From Barnesiella viscericola DSM 18177 (GTDB lineage Bacteria > Bacteroidota > Bacteroidia > Bacteroidales > Barnesiellaceae), in NCBI RefSeq assembly GCF_000512915.1, contig NZ_CP007034.1:620001-684000 (forward strand): 64,000 bases of DNA. Direction: 5' to 3'. The notes below the pieces were generated by a model. The model worked only from the letters and a program-made list of their open reading frames with translations, made no database searches and was not told where the DNA came from. The first letter of the stretch is position 1; every line of letters begins with the position of its first letter. Position numbers and translations under genes: made by a program. This document shows positions 18,194-26,450 of this stretch, piece by piece.

Positions 18194-18233
18194 AAAAAAC
18201 GCAAGAGTTTTGTCATAAACTCTTGCGTTTTTT
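18194..18233 (-). terminator. tmRNA terminator (bidirectional)
   Basis: Stem of up to 17 bp, 18194-18210 with 18217-18233, 6-nt loop. On the minus strand it begins directly after the tmRNA 3' end and is followed by a T run; on the plus strand it also ends in TTTTTT. It should serve both converging transcripts. Confidence 0.9.
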
Positions 18234-18238
18234 ATCCG

Positions 18239-18634
18239 TGGAGCTGGAGGGATTCGAACCCTCGTCCAAACGAGGAACTAATGAGCTTTCTACATGCTTA
18301 TCTTCGTTTTGGTTGTCGGGCACAGACAAGACCGAAGCCACCAATCTGTACCTTAGTTTCTAAAATTTCATCGTCGGCCCGAAACCTGCCTTCGACTATT
18401 TCCGATATTATTGCACCACCGTTTCGGAACGCTTCGGAACCACAGCAACCGGGTGATGTCTTGTCTCCGCAACTGTTGCAGAGATTAAGCTAATCTACTG
18501 TACTTCGATTAAGCAGCAAGAGCGTAGTTATTTTCGCCAGTTAAATTTTTGCTGTCTGAGATTATAGAGCGGGGCAACAAACGCTCTGCATGCTTACCCA
18601 CCACTTCTACCCGCTGTCAAAACCGGTCAGCCCC
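18239..18634 (-). ncRNA. ssrA: Transfer-messenger RNA
   Basis: About 396 nt. The tRNA-like ends pair (5' GGGGCTG at 18634 with 3' CAGCTCC ending near 18240) and the 3' part has a T-arm GGGTTCGAATCCC. The tag frame, read on the minus strand from 18538 to 18509, is GGC GAA AAT AAC TAC GCT CTT GCT GCT TAA. It encodes GENNYALAA, the Bacteroides-type degradation tag added to stalled nascent chains. Pseudoknot regions lie on both sides. CCA is not encoded. Its 3' end touches a strong terminator. Confidence 0.97.
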
Positions 18635-18666
18635 AGTGGCAGTATCCCCCACTTGCGAGGGGACGA

Positions 18667-18674
18667 CAAAGATA
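18667..18674 (-). promoter_or_regulatory. tmRNA -7 element
   Basis: TATCTTTG on the minus strand, 33 nt before the predicted tmRNA 5' end. No clear -33 TTTG. The offset implies a short 5' leader removed by RNase P. Confidence 0.55.
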
Positions 18675-18725
18675 CACATTTTTTCGGGCCGGTAGTACTT
18701 TTTTAGGGTTAAAAATGCGTCCGAC

Positions 18726-19847
18726 TCAACTCTTCAACAGCAGAATGAGTTTGATGGCCAGGTCGAAGAGTACGATTTTGGCATTGGCATTCTGCCCGAT
18801 GTCGTTCTGGGCGTCGCTCAGGTGCTTCATGATGGCCTGTACGTTGCGCTCGTGTATGAAGGGGGCGAACCGGGTGGAGAACTGCTCCTCCTCGCGATTC
18901 ATATACGAGAGGTCGGGCATGTGCAGGTTGTAGATGTAATTCTCGCGCACCATGCGCTGGGCATAGGCAAGAAAACGACGCAAGCGCTCGCGGCCCAGGT
19001 CGGCCACCTCCTCGCTCCACGCTTTCAAATCCTTGATCTTGCGCATGTAGGCCAGGCGCATCACCTGCACGAAATAGTTGAAGAACAGGCGGCTCTCCTC
19101 ATTCAATTGGAGCGACTCGCAGGCCCGCAGGAAACTTCCCTCGGCTACATGTGCCACCGCCACGGCATCTTGTGCGGCTATGCCATAACGGCTCTGCAAC
19201 GCCTCGGCGATGACGGGTGTAGAGAGCGACCGCATCTCGACCCGCTGTGCCCGCGAACGTATGGTACCCAACACGCGGTCGGGGTTGTTGCTCACCAGCA
19301 GGAATACGCTGCCGGGATAGGGCTCTTCCAGCAGCTTCAACAACTTGTTGGCACAAGTGTCGTTCATACGCTCGGGCAACCAGATAATCATGATTTTGTA
19401 GGGCGACTCGTAGCTCTTCAACGACATCTTGCGCAAGATACTCTCACTCTCCTCGCCATAAATCATGGCCTGCTTGTTGTCGGCGTTGATGTAGCTCAGC
19501 CAGGCATCAAGTCCGAAATAGGTGTGCTCTTTCAAAAATTCGCACCACTCGGGCAGATAGTCGTCGCAGATGCGTTTCTTCTTCTCGACCTTCACGATGG
19601 GAAAGACAAAATGCAAATCGGGGTGCGTAAACGCGACATATTGCCGGCACGAGGGGCATACCCCGCACGCATCACCGTGCTGACGGTTGGTGCAGTGGAT
19701 ATACCGGGCATAGGCCATGGCCATGGCAAACTTGCCTATCCCCTCGGGGCCGCAAAACAGCTGGGCATGGGCTATGTGGCCGCTGTCGACCGAGCGCAGC
19801 AACCGCTCTTTCACCTCATCTTGCCCGATTATATCTTTGAAAAACAT
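18726..19847 (-). CDS. holB: DNA polymerase III delta-prime subunit
   Basis: A 373-residue clamp-loader subunit of the AAA+ family. It shows FFKDIIGQDEVKERL at the start, a Walker-A-like GPEGIGKFAMA, a four-Cys zinc module around ACGVCPSC, LLKLLEEPYPGSVFLLVS, and IRSRAQ as the SRC-like motif. It acts with DnaX and delta to load the sliding clamp in the replisome. Length is normal. It lies 24 nt downstream of metF on the same strand, so it is probably the second gene of that transcript. On the DNA between it and the tmRNA promoter I see nothing else. Confidence 0.93.
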   Translation of the reverse strand: MFFKDIIGQDEVKERLLRSVDSGHIAHAQLFCGPEGIGKFAMAMAYARYIHCTNRQHGDACGVCPSCRQYVAFTHPDLHFVFPIVKVEKKKRICDDYLPEWCEFLKEHTYFGLDAWLSYINADNKQAMIYGEESESILRKMSLKSYESPYKIMIIWLPERMNDTCANKLLKLLEEPYPGSVFLLVSNNPDRVLGTIRSRAQRVEMRSLSTPVIAEALQSRYGIAAQDAVAVAHVAEGSFLRACESLQLNEESRLFFNYFVQVMRLAYMRKIKDLKAWSEEVADLGRERLRRFLAYAQRMVRENYIYNLHMPDLSYMNREEEQFSTRFAPFIHERNVQAIMKHLSDAQNDIGQNANAKIVLFDLAIKLILLLKS

Positions 19848-19871
19848 ATCGTGTTGTCTCTCCCTCCCGTT

Positions 19872-20828
19872 TTAATAAACTTGCTTGGCTATCTGGTAGA
19901 CACTGTCGACGGCCATCAGCGAATAGAAGTGAATGCTGGGTACTCCCCGCGCCTTCAATTCGCGCGACTGGGCCGCGCACCACTCGATACCGACCTGTTT
20001 CACCTGGGTATCGTCCTTGCACTTGGCAACCTCGCGCACCAGGGCGTCGGGTATATCGACGTGAAACACCCGGGGCAACAGCGTCAGCTGCGAAGCCTTC
20101 GAGATGGGCTTCAATCCCGGTACGATGGGCACGGTAATACCCATGGCACGGCACCGGTCGACAAAGTCGAAAAACTTGCTGTTGTCGAAAAACATCTGGG
20201 TCACGACATAATCGGCCCCCATATCGACCTTGGCCTTCAACCATTTCATATCCTCTTCGGGATTGGGCGACTCGTCGTGCTTCTCGGGGTAACCGGCCAC
20301 TCCGTATGAGAAGGGTCGTGAGCTGACTACGTCCATAGGGGTACCGTCGATGAAATAGCCCTCGTTGAAACGATTCACCTGCTCTTCGAGTTCGATGGCG
20401 TGCTCATACCCACCCGGTACCGCCGTGAAACGACTCTCGTGCTTGGCCTTGTCGCCCCGTAAAATGAGCAAGTCGCAGATACCCAGAAAGTTGAGGTCGA
20501 TCAAGGCATACTCCGTCTCGTGAGCCGAAAAGCCGCTGCATATCATGTGGGGCACCGTAGGTATCTGATACTTGTTTTTGATAGCTGCGGCTACCGCCAC
20601 CGTGCCGGGACGGCTGCGCTCCGACACCCGGCGGAACAGCCCGTCGGGCGTATCCTTGTAGACCAGTTCGCTGCGATGTGTCGTTATGTTGATGTACAAC
20701 GGGTCAAATTCCCGCAGGGTATCGATGGTCTTGAACGACTTCTCGATACTGCTTCCCTTCAACGGCGGTAATATCTCAAACGAAAAACCGGTACTCCCGT
20801 GAGTCCTTAACAAATCGGCAACCTTCAT
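19872..20828 (-). CDS. metF: 5,10-methylenetetrahydrofolate reductase
   Basis: A 318-residue FAD-dependent TIM-barrel enzyme that reduces methylene-THF to methyl-THF for methionine synthesis. Seen: SFEILPPLKG near the start with the catalytic Glu, YINITTHRS, ILRGDKAK, YPEKHDESPN, and GADYVVTQMFFDNSKFFDF. The ATG at 20828 is chosen because family alignment begins at MKVADLL; the frame extends 66 nt upstream without homology. A -7 element at 20912-20919 fits this start. No SAM riboswitch is visible in the roughly 80-nt leader. holB follows on the same transcript. Confidence 0.95.
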   Translation of the reverse strand: MKVADLLRTHGSTGFSFEILPPLKGSSIEKSFKTIDTLREFDPLYINITTHRSELVYKDTPDGLFRRVSERSRPGTVAVAAAIKNKYQIPTVPHMICSGFSAHETEYALIDLNFLGICDLLILRGDKAKHESRFTAVPGGYEHAIELEEQVNRFNEGYFIDGTPMDVVSSRPFSYGVAGYPEKHDESPNPEEDMKWLKAKVDMGADYVVTQMFFDNSKFFDFVDRCRAMGITVPIVPGLKPISKASQLTLLPRVFHVDIPDALVREVAKCKDDTQVKQVGIEWCAAQSRELKARGVPSIHFYSLMAVDSVYQIAKQVY

Positions 20829-20911
20829 ATCTGTTTTTTTGCGAGGCAATCGCCGGGGATTGTCTGGCCCGACACACCGCCTCCTGTTCGACACATCTTT
20901 TTTACGAAAGA

Positions 20912-20919
20912 CAAATGTA
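20912..20919 (-). promoter_or_regulatory. metF -7 element
   Basis: TACATTTG on the minus strand; transcription predicted from about 20907, giving a leader of about 79 nt. The -33 box is not convincing. Confidence 0.5.
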
Positions 20920-21056
20920 CAACAAAATCCCGAAATAGAGAATAACCGCTATATCTTTCCCTTTCAACTGTTAAAGACTCTATACAAAACACCTGTAAAC
21001 GATTCACATTGATTAAAATGAGTTAAACACAAGCAAATTTCCGGTCAATTATTATG

Positions 21057-21084
21057 TTTGACAGCATATTTGAGCTTATATTTG
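21057..21084 (+). promoter_or_regulatory. Promoter of the small RNA candidate
   Basis: TTTG at 21057-21060, 16 bases, TATATTTG at 21077-21084 on the plus strand. The -7 match is perfect; spacing is a few bases shorter than usual. It points to a start near 21091 with no open reading frame ahead. Confidence 0.55.
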
Positions 21085-21090
21085 CACTGT

Positions 21091-21156
21091 GTTTTTCATG
21101 GTATTAGATTTAAGGTTAACAAAGATTGGTTGTCGTGAGACAATCAATTTTTTTTT
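21091..21156 (+). ncRNA. Candidate small RNA, about 65 nt
   Basis: A promoter-like element ends at 21084. An intrinsic terminator follows at 21124-21156: 11-bp stem 21124-21134 with 21139-21149, GTGA loop, nine T. The short stretch between reads TTTTTCATGG, TATTAGATTT, AAGGTTAAC with no start codon leading to a real protein. No plus-strand gene follows; the next gene is convergent. This is the signature of a stand-alone small RNA. I have the impression that this stretch recurs in Bacteroidales intergenic regions but cannot confirm it. Alternative: a relic leader of a lost gene. Confidence 0.55.
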
Positions 21157-21308
21157 GTCCCTATCCGAAACCGGTTGTTCGCTGTGATGAAAAACGAATC
21201 TGTCGGATAGTACCCCGAGTTGAACCCAAACGGCTCATGCACATGGACGGCCAACGGTCTGTTCTCCTTTCCTGTCCCCTCCCATCACAGTCCACGAGGC
21301 ATAAAAAA

Positions 21309-21339
21309 ACCGAATGCAGAAACAAGTTCCGCACCCGGT
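21309..21339 (-). terminator. Terminator of the NigD-like gene
   Basis: On the minus strand a 13-bp stem with G-U pairs (21327-21339 with 21309-21321), 5-nt loop, followed by seven T (A run 21303-21309 on plus). It lies about 30 nt after the stop at 21370. Between 21157 and 21302 I see no feature. Confidence 0.8.
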
Positions 21340-21369
21340 CTTCACAGTTATAGACTGAACTATCAATGT

Positions 21370-22125
21370 CTACTTTACATACGAGGCAATGTTCCTCTCG
21401 TTCGTCTCAGAAGCGACGCCCCTGCCGTCGGTCTCACTCTCGGCAAAATCGCAGGTATAGTCACGCGTATCACTCATGGTGCGCACTTCGATTTTCAGAC
21501 CCTTCAAATCGGGGAATTCAGTCCTGATGTCGCCTAACCGAAACGAAGCTACCCCCCACAAAAAGTGATCAAGATCGGGATCGTTCATGCGGTTGTGACG
21601 CAAGTTCAGATGCAGATACCCTTCGGAATCGGGGTTGGAGGCCAGCGAATAATCGCGCACCAGATTCATCATGTGTTTCTCACGCCCCAGCCCGCGCACC
21701 TCGAATTGTACGGTCAGATACTTGTCGCTCGTCCACATGTCGAGAATATTGATGGGGTCGTTGCCTATACTATCGGTCGTCTCTGGAGTAATGGGGATTA
21801 CATTCTTTACCAGCACCGAGTCGATGTCGTTGACAAGTATGTAATAATCATACCCCTCACGATTCCCGTCAAGATAAGAGAAATTGATGATTACCCGCTG
21901 TCCGTCCTTGGTCAGATAGTTGGGCAGCCGTGTCCCGTTCGAGGGGAACATCGTTTTTTTATTATCCAACAGAATATACGGATCATGATCCTCGGCAACT
22001 ACCATATCGCCTATGGCATAGGAATAAGGCACATAGTACTCGTTTTTGTCATCGCCACACGACGACAAGCCGCAAGCCAGGAGCACACCCAGCAGTCCGG
22101 CTCCCAAAAGATGTTTCATTTTCAT
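21370..22125 (-). CDS. NigD-like lipoprotein
   Basis: A 251-residue lipoprotein: signal peptide with lipobox LSSCG (Cys23), followed by acidic residues GDDKNE that resemble the Bacteroidota surface-export signal. The mature part, with strand-rich segments YDYYILVNDIDSVLVKN and YLHLNLRHNRMNDPD, matches the NigD family (named from the nig locus of Prevotella), which has N-terminal OB-like and C-terminal domains and no known activity. The start is ATG at 22125; a second ATG two codons later is possible. Monocistronic with its own terminator; a weak TACTTTCG promoter-like element is at 22168-22175. Confidence 0.85.
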   Translation of the reverse strand: MKMKHLLGAGLLGVLLACGLSSCGDDKNEYYVPYSYAIGDMVVAEDHDPYILLDNKKTMFPSNGTRLPNYLTKDGQRVIINFSYLDGNREGYDYYILVNDIDSVLVKNVIPITPETTDSIGNDPINILDMWTSDKYLTVQFEVRGLGREKHMMNLVRDYSLASNPDSEGYLHLNLRHNRMNDPDLDHFLWGVASFRLGDIRTEFPDLKGLKIEVRTMSDTRDYTCDFAESETDGRGVASETNERNIASYVK

Positions 22126-22285
22126 ATCGCTTTGTTTTTAGTTTTTATCCACTTTTTATGAGATAAACGAAAGTATGATGCAAATACTGCATCGCATACT
22201 GTTAAAGAGTGAAAAACAATTTTTCTATCGCCGCCCGTGCAGTATTTTTACATCGTCGCATTTATTATATAACAGGATTCTCACA

Positions 22286-22843
22286 ATGAACGAAGCAGAG
22301 CTGGTAGCGTGTTGCAAGCGAAAAGAGCCCTCGGCACAAGCCGAACTCTACCGACGGTACTCCGGCGAAATGTTTGCCCTCTGTATCCGCTACGCCGGCA
22401 ATCGCGATACAGCCCAAGACCTGCTTCACGACGGATTCCTCAAAGCGTTCACCTCATTCGACAAGTTCGACTACCGAGGTGAGGGCTCTTTGAAAGCCTG
22501 GTTGAGCCGCATCATGGTGAATACGGCTCTGGAAGAGGCCCGGAAACAGGCACAGCATGCCGATGTCGACATCGACGAGGCTCCCGACCTGGCCGACCCC
22601 GAATCGTGCGACGACTCTCTTGTGCAACACCTCTCGCCCGACACGCTGCTCCGCTTCATCGCCGAGTTGCCCGACGGCTATCGCACCGTATTCAACCTGT
22701 TCACTTTCGAGAACAAGTCGCATAGGGAGATTGCCCAGTTGCTGCACATCAACGAGAAGAGTTCCTCGTCGCAACTGTACCGAGCCCGTACATTACTGAT
22801 GAATCGAATCAAAACGTATTTGTCGAAACATGGAGACGAATAG
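22286..22843 (+). CDS. ECF-type RNA polymerase sigma factor
   Basis: A 185-residue extracytoplasmic-function sigma factor. Region 2: YRRYSGEMFALCIRYAGNRDTAQDLLHDGFLKAF and FDYRGEGSLKAWLSRI, binding core and the -10. Region 4: LPDGYRTVFNLFTFENKSHREIAQLLHINEKSSSSQLYRAR, the -35 helix-turn-helix. The ATG at 22286 matches where the family begins; frame continuation to 22175 is without homology. A near-match promoter TATTTTTA is at 22243-22250. The last 14 nt overlap the next gene, which encodes a one-TM protein likely to hold this sigma factor at the membrane. Confidence 0.94.
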   Translation: MNEAELVACCKRKEPSAQAELYRRYSGEMFALCIRYAGNRDTAQDLLHDGFLKAFTSFDKFDYRGEGSLKAWLSRIMVNTALEEARKQAQHADVDIDEAPDLADPESCDDSLVQHLSPDTLLRFIAELPDGYRTVFNLFTFENKSHREIAQLLHINEKSSSSQLYRARTLLMNRIKTYLSKHGDE

Positions 22844-24176
22844 AGATAAAGATTGGAGAGACCGCTGGAAAGAACAGCTCGACGGTCATTCGGTCACGCC
22901 CCCACCTAAGGTGTGGGAACGGCTGACCGACGAGATTGCCCCCCGCCGTATCGTCTGGGGACGCCGGGCCGTACTGTGGGCTGCCGCAGCCTGCATTGCC
23001 GTGCTGGTGGGGACCTTCGTGGGGTTGCAATATTTCTCGACGGGAGTCCCCTCGCACGAGACACCCCTGCAAACGGCTCAAACCGGACAACCGGCAGTCG
23101 ACCGCCCCGCTCTCGCCAACGAGCTCTCCTCATCGAACCCGACGAAACCGCTTTATTCCCAAGTCCAATCACCGGTAAACGGCCGCACGACTCGAACTGC
23201 CGATTCGCGTGTCTCCCCCTCCGCTACACCTGGGACCATATCAACCGAGGAAAGCATACCGGTAGCCGAGTCACGAACTATTGTCCCCGACTCCGACCAA
23301 ACAACCGGCCAACAGATCGCCAATTCCAAGAGAGAGACCTCATCAAAGCAACCATCACAAGCAACAACCTCATCGCACGAGCGCGAAAACTACACGTTAT
23401 ATCCCCGCTCCGGCAAGAGCGAACAGGCAGCCAGTCGCCCCATACGCACCCGTAGCCGCACGAACGAAGGCTGGACAGTGGGTCTATCGCTGGGCAACAG
23501 CCTGATTACCGCCGCCGACAACCGCAGCGGATTCGGTAACCTCGCCCCCTACTCGCTCATCGAGATGGCCAGTATTCCTTCGGGTGAAGACGCCTCGACC
23601 GCCTCGGGCAAGAGCACCACACCCTACCAGCACGTGATGCTGCAAAACCTCAACGCCCAGCCTACGACCGACGTGAAACACCACTTTCCCGTATCGGTGG
23701 GCATTACGGTAGAGAAATCGCTCACACCGGCCTTTGCGCTCGAAACGGGATTGGTCTATACCTACCTCGCCTCCGACCTCACGGCCGGTGACGCCACCTA
23801 TTACACCCAGAAACAGCAGTTGCACTACCTGGGAATACCCCTGAAACTTCGTTGGAAATTCCTGCGCAAACGCATCTTCGACCTCTATCTGGCCGGGGGT
23901 GGCATGGTCGAGAAATGCCTCTCGGGGAAACTGTCGGCCCACTACGAGGTCAACGACCGCCCGTCGCTTACCGAGGACGAGACCCTGCGTGTCGATCCGT
24001 TGCAATGGTCGGTATCGGCCGCAGCCGGTATCACCCTCAAACTGGCACCCCACGTCAATCTCTATGCCGAGCCGGGTATCGTCTACTACTTCGACGACGG
24101 CTCGCACGTATCGACCATTCGCAAGGAGAAACCCCTCAACATCAATCTGCAAGCCGGTCTGCGATTCGATTTTTAG
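22830..24176 (+). CDS. Membrane-anchored beta-barrel protein, putative anti-sigma factor
   Basis: 448 residues in three parts. Residues 1-45 are a cytoplasmic helix (WRDRWKEQLDGHSVTPPPKVWERL), like the start of Bacteroidota anti-sigma proteins. About 46-68 is one transmembrane helix (AVLWAAAACIAVLVGTFVGL). About 69-210 is a Ser/Thr/Pro-rich linker. About 215-448 is a beta-rich domain (GWTVGLSLGNSLIT, FALETGLVYTYLASDL, YLGIPLKLRWKF, ending QAGLRFDF) typical of outer-membrane beta-barrel (OmpA-like/PorT-like) proteins. The gene overlaps the sigma gene by 14 nt. The chain could span both membranes and couple envelope state to the sigma factor; that role is inference. Terminator at 24349-24381. 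Confidence 0.75.
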   Translation: METNRDKDWRDRWKEQLDGHSVTPPPKVWERLTDEIAPRRIVWGRRAVLWAAAACIAVLVGTFVGLQYFSTGVPSHETPLQTAQTGQPAVDRPALANELSSSNPTKPLYSQVQSPVNGRTTRTADSRVSPSATPGTISTEESIPVAESRTIVPDSDQTTGQQIANSKRETSSKQPSQATTSSHERENYTLYPRSGKSEQAASRPIRTRSRTNEGWTVGLSLGNSLITAADNRSGFGNLAPYSLIEMASIPSGEDASTASGKSTTPYQHVMLQNLNAQPTTDVKHHFPVSVGITVEKSLTPAFALETGLVYTYLASDLTAGDATYYTQKQQLHYLGIPLKLRWKFLRKRIFDLYLAGGGMVEKCLSGKLSAHYEVNDRPSLTEDETLRVDPLQWSVSAAAGITLKLAPHVNLYAEPGIVYYFDDGSHVSTIRKEKPLNINLQAGLRFDF

Positions 24177-24348
24177 ACCCGCCTTTTCCCCCCAAAGACT
24201 AAGGTTCAGCCAAACACAAAGGCGTCGATGGGTCCAGCAAACTTCATAAATTGAAACCGACCGAGAACCAAAGGACTATTCCTGAAATACACAAACTCTC
24301 GGTATCGAACTCCACTCGTAACCGACATCGACCAAATTCTCACGACTC

Positions 24349-24381
24349 GACCGGATAGTACCTCACGGTTTCTATCCGGTC
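24349..24381 (+). terminator. Terminator of the sigma/anti-sigma operon
   Basis: A 10-bp stem GACCGGATAG (24349-24358) with CTATCCGGTC (24372-24381), 13-nt loop, then TTTTTG. It lies 170 nt after the stop. The intervening bases (24177-24348) show no gene. Confidence 0.85.
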
Positions 24382-24483
24382 TTTTTGTTATTTAATAATG
24401 TATATTTATTTGATAATACGATAAAATCACGTGTATTTATTCAATTTTAGGGGAATTTAGCAGGAATACATTTGCATTATTAT

Positions 24484-24491
24484 TACATTTG
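24484..24491 (+). promoter_or_regulatory. nhaC -7 element
   Basis: TACATTTG, 24 nt before the ATG; transcription is predicted at about 24497. TTTG at 24471 is too close to be its -33 box. Confidence 0.5.
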
Positions 24492-24515
24492 CACCCATAA
24501 AAGTATTGAGACGAG

Positions 24516-26009
24516 ATGAACGAAAAAACCAAAATACCTGCACCTTTCATTGCAATTATTCCCTTGATTGTTCTTGTAGCCCTGCTGGCGCTGGTAATTC
24601 CCACCTTCGGGAGCGACGCCCTTCTGGGCGGCAGCCAGGTGTCGCTGCTCGTGGCTACGGCCGTGTGCGTGGCCATTGCCATGGGTCGATACAACTACAA
24701 GTGGAGCGTACTGGAAGAGGGCATGGCCAAAAATATCAAAAAGGTGACCCCGGCCATCATCATCTTGCTGCTCATCGGAGCCATCTCGGGCACTTGGATG
24801 CTCAGCGGGGTCGTCCCCACCCTTATCTCCTACGGATTGCAGATTCTCACTCCCCGGTTCTTCCTCGCATCGTGTTGCATCATCTGTGCCATCGTCTCGG
24901 TAATCACCGGCAGCTCCTGGACTACTATCGCCACCATCGGGGTGGCCCTGCTGGGCATAGGAAAAGCTCTGGGGTTTGCCGAAGGGTGGATTGCCGGAGC
25001 CATCATCTCGGGAGCCTATTTCGGCGACAAGATCTCGCCGCTATCCGATACCACGGTACTCGCCTCGTCGACCACGGGGACCAAACTCTTCACCCACATA
25101 CGCTACATGCTGATTACTACCGTACCGTCGATGGTCATCACCCTCATCATCTTTGCCGTAGCCGGATTTTCCATGAGCCATACCGACAGCGCCCAAAGTG
25201 CACTCTTTGCCGAGACGCTGGCTCAAAAGTTCAACCTGTCGCCCTGGCTGTTGGTGGTACCCTTCATCACCGGGGTACTCATACTGGCCAAGCTCCCTAC
25301 GATTATCACGCTCTTCATTTCGACGGTCATCGCCGCCATCTGCATCTTGATTTTTCAGCCTCACATTCTGCTGCAAATCGTCCCGGGCGATACACTCGAC
25401 TTTACCACCGGCTTCAAGGCCCTGATGACCTCGGTATTCGGGAGCACCACGCTATCGACGGGACAACCCGAAATCGATGCGCTGGTGGCCACGCGGGGTA
25501 TGCGGGGCATGATGGATACCATCTGGCTCATCATCTGCGCTATGTGTTTCGGCGGAGTGATGTCGGCCAGCCAGATGATTCGCAGCATTACCGACCTCTT
25601 CGTGCGGTTTGTCCACAAACCCAAAAGTGCCGTCTGCTCGACTGTCGCATCGGGTTTCTTCTTCAACGCCTGTACTGCCGACCAATACCTGTCGATTATT
25701 CTCACCGGCAACCTGTTTAAGGAACTGTATCACAACCGCGGGCTCGAAAGCCGACTGCTCAGCCGCACCGTAGAAGACTCGGTGACCGTCACCTCGGTGC
25801 TCATACCGTGGAACTCCTGCGGCATGACCCAAGCAACCGTGCTGGGTGTAGGTACACTCACCTACCTGCCCTATTGCTTCTTCAATCTGCTGAGTCCCCT
25901 CATGTCGATTCTCGTCGTATTCACCGGCTTCAAAATCAAGCAGGGACTTTCAACCCCCATCTCCCACCCGGAGAATCCGGGAGCCGAGGCTGCTACACAT
26001 GCGGCATGA
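24516..26009 (+). CDS. nhaC: Na+/H+ antiporter, NhaC family
   Basis: A 497-residue inner-membrane transporter with about 12 hydrophobic helices. Family hallmarks: VSVITGSSWTTIATIGVALLG, GAIISGAYFGDKISPLSDTT in the middle (the conserved GDK-SPLSDTT signature), and TSVLIPWNSCGMTQATVLGV near the end. NhaC proteins exchange cytoplasmic Na+ for protons; some family members instead exchange malate and lactate (MleN) or other dicarboxylates, so the substrate is not certain. Single gene with its own -7 element, convergent with the DUF2007 gene only 7 nt away. Confidence 0.93.
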   Translation: MNEKTKIPAPFIAIIPLIVLVALLALVIPTFGSDALLGGSQVSLLVATAVCVAIAMGRYNYKWSVLEEGMAKNIKKVTPAIIILLLIGAISGTWMLSGVVPTLISYGLQILTPRFFLASCCIICAIVSVITGSSWTTIATIGVALLGIGKALGFAEGWIAGAIISGAYFGDKISPLSDTTVLASSTTGTKLFTHIRYMLITTVPSMVITLIIFAVAGFSMSHTDSAQSALFAETLAQKFNLSPWLLVVPFITGVLILAKLPTIITLFISTVIAAICILIFQPHILLQIVPGDTLDFTTGFKALMTSVFGSTTLSTGQPEIDALVATRGMRGMMDTIWLIICAMCFGGVMSASQMIRSITDLFVRFVHKPKSAVCSTVASGFFFNACTADQYLSIILTGNLFKELYHNRGLESRLLSRTVEDSVTVTSVLIPWNSCGMTQATVLGVGTLTYLPYCFFNLLSPLMSILVVFTGFKIKQGLSTPISHPENPGAEAATHAA

Positions 26010-26016
26010 CACCCCC

Positions 26017-26253
26017 CTACTCCTGGGTATCGGGGAGTGTCGTGGTGCTGAGAATGGTATCGGCCTTCTCCACATCTTCGGCAAAGACATTCAGCCGAAT
26101 TGCCCCTACGGCCGAATTGGTCAAAGGCAGGACACTTGAAAAAATCTCGTTCGACAGAAAACAGGGCACCCCATTCGTCTCCAAAACATCTTTCACGATA
26201 TTCGCTTCGACTGCCGAGTCGAATGTACGATACAATACAATCTCTTTTTCCAT
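26017..26253 (-). CDS. Small DUF2007-type protein
   Basis: A 78-residue cytoplasmic protein: EIVLYRTFDSAVEANIVKDVLETNGVPCFLSNE, then IRLNVFAEDVEKADTIL. This is the DUF2007 (putative signal-transducing/PII-like ferredoxin-fold) pattern, in which two beta-alpha-beta halves surround a short variable loop. Molecular function is unknown. It has an excellent promoter of its own at 26338-26368 with an 80-nt leader, and is transcribed convergently with nhaC. Confidence 0.85.
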   Translation of the reverse strand: MEKEIVLYRTFDSAVEANIVKDVLETNGVPCFLSNEIFSSVLPLTNSAVGAIRLNVFAEDVEKADTILSTTTLPDTQE

Positions 26254-26337
26254 AACAGGTGTTTTTTCAGGTGATTACTCTCTTAACTATCTATATCTTT
26301 TCGCCCTTGAATCGACCAAGCCGAATCCTATATTACC

Positions 26338-26368
26338 CAAATATAAGCAAATCTATCGAGAAAGCAAA
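26338..26368 (-). promoter_or_regulatory. Promoter of the DUF2007 gene
   Basis: Minus strand TTTG (26365-26368), 19 bases, TATATTTG (26338-26345); start near 26332. Both boxes match the Bacteroidota consensus. Confidence 0.82.
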
Positions 26369-26450
26369 CAACCATCGGAATTTTTAATCAATACTTCATC
26401 GAGAGCCCCCTATCCAACGCTAATACCATAAAATATTCCCTATCAATACC

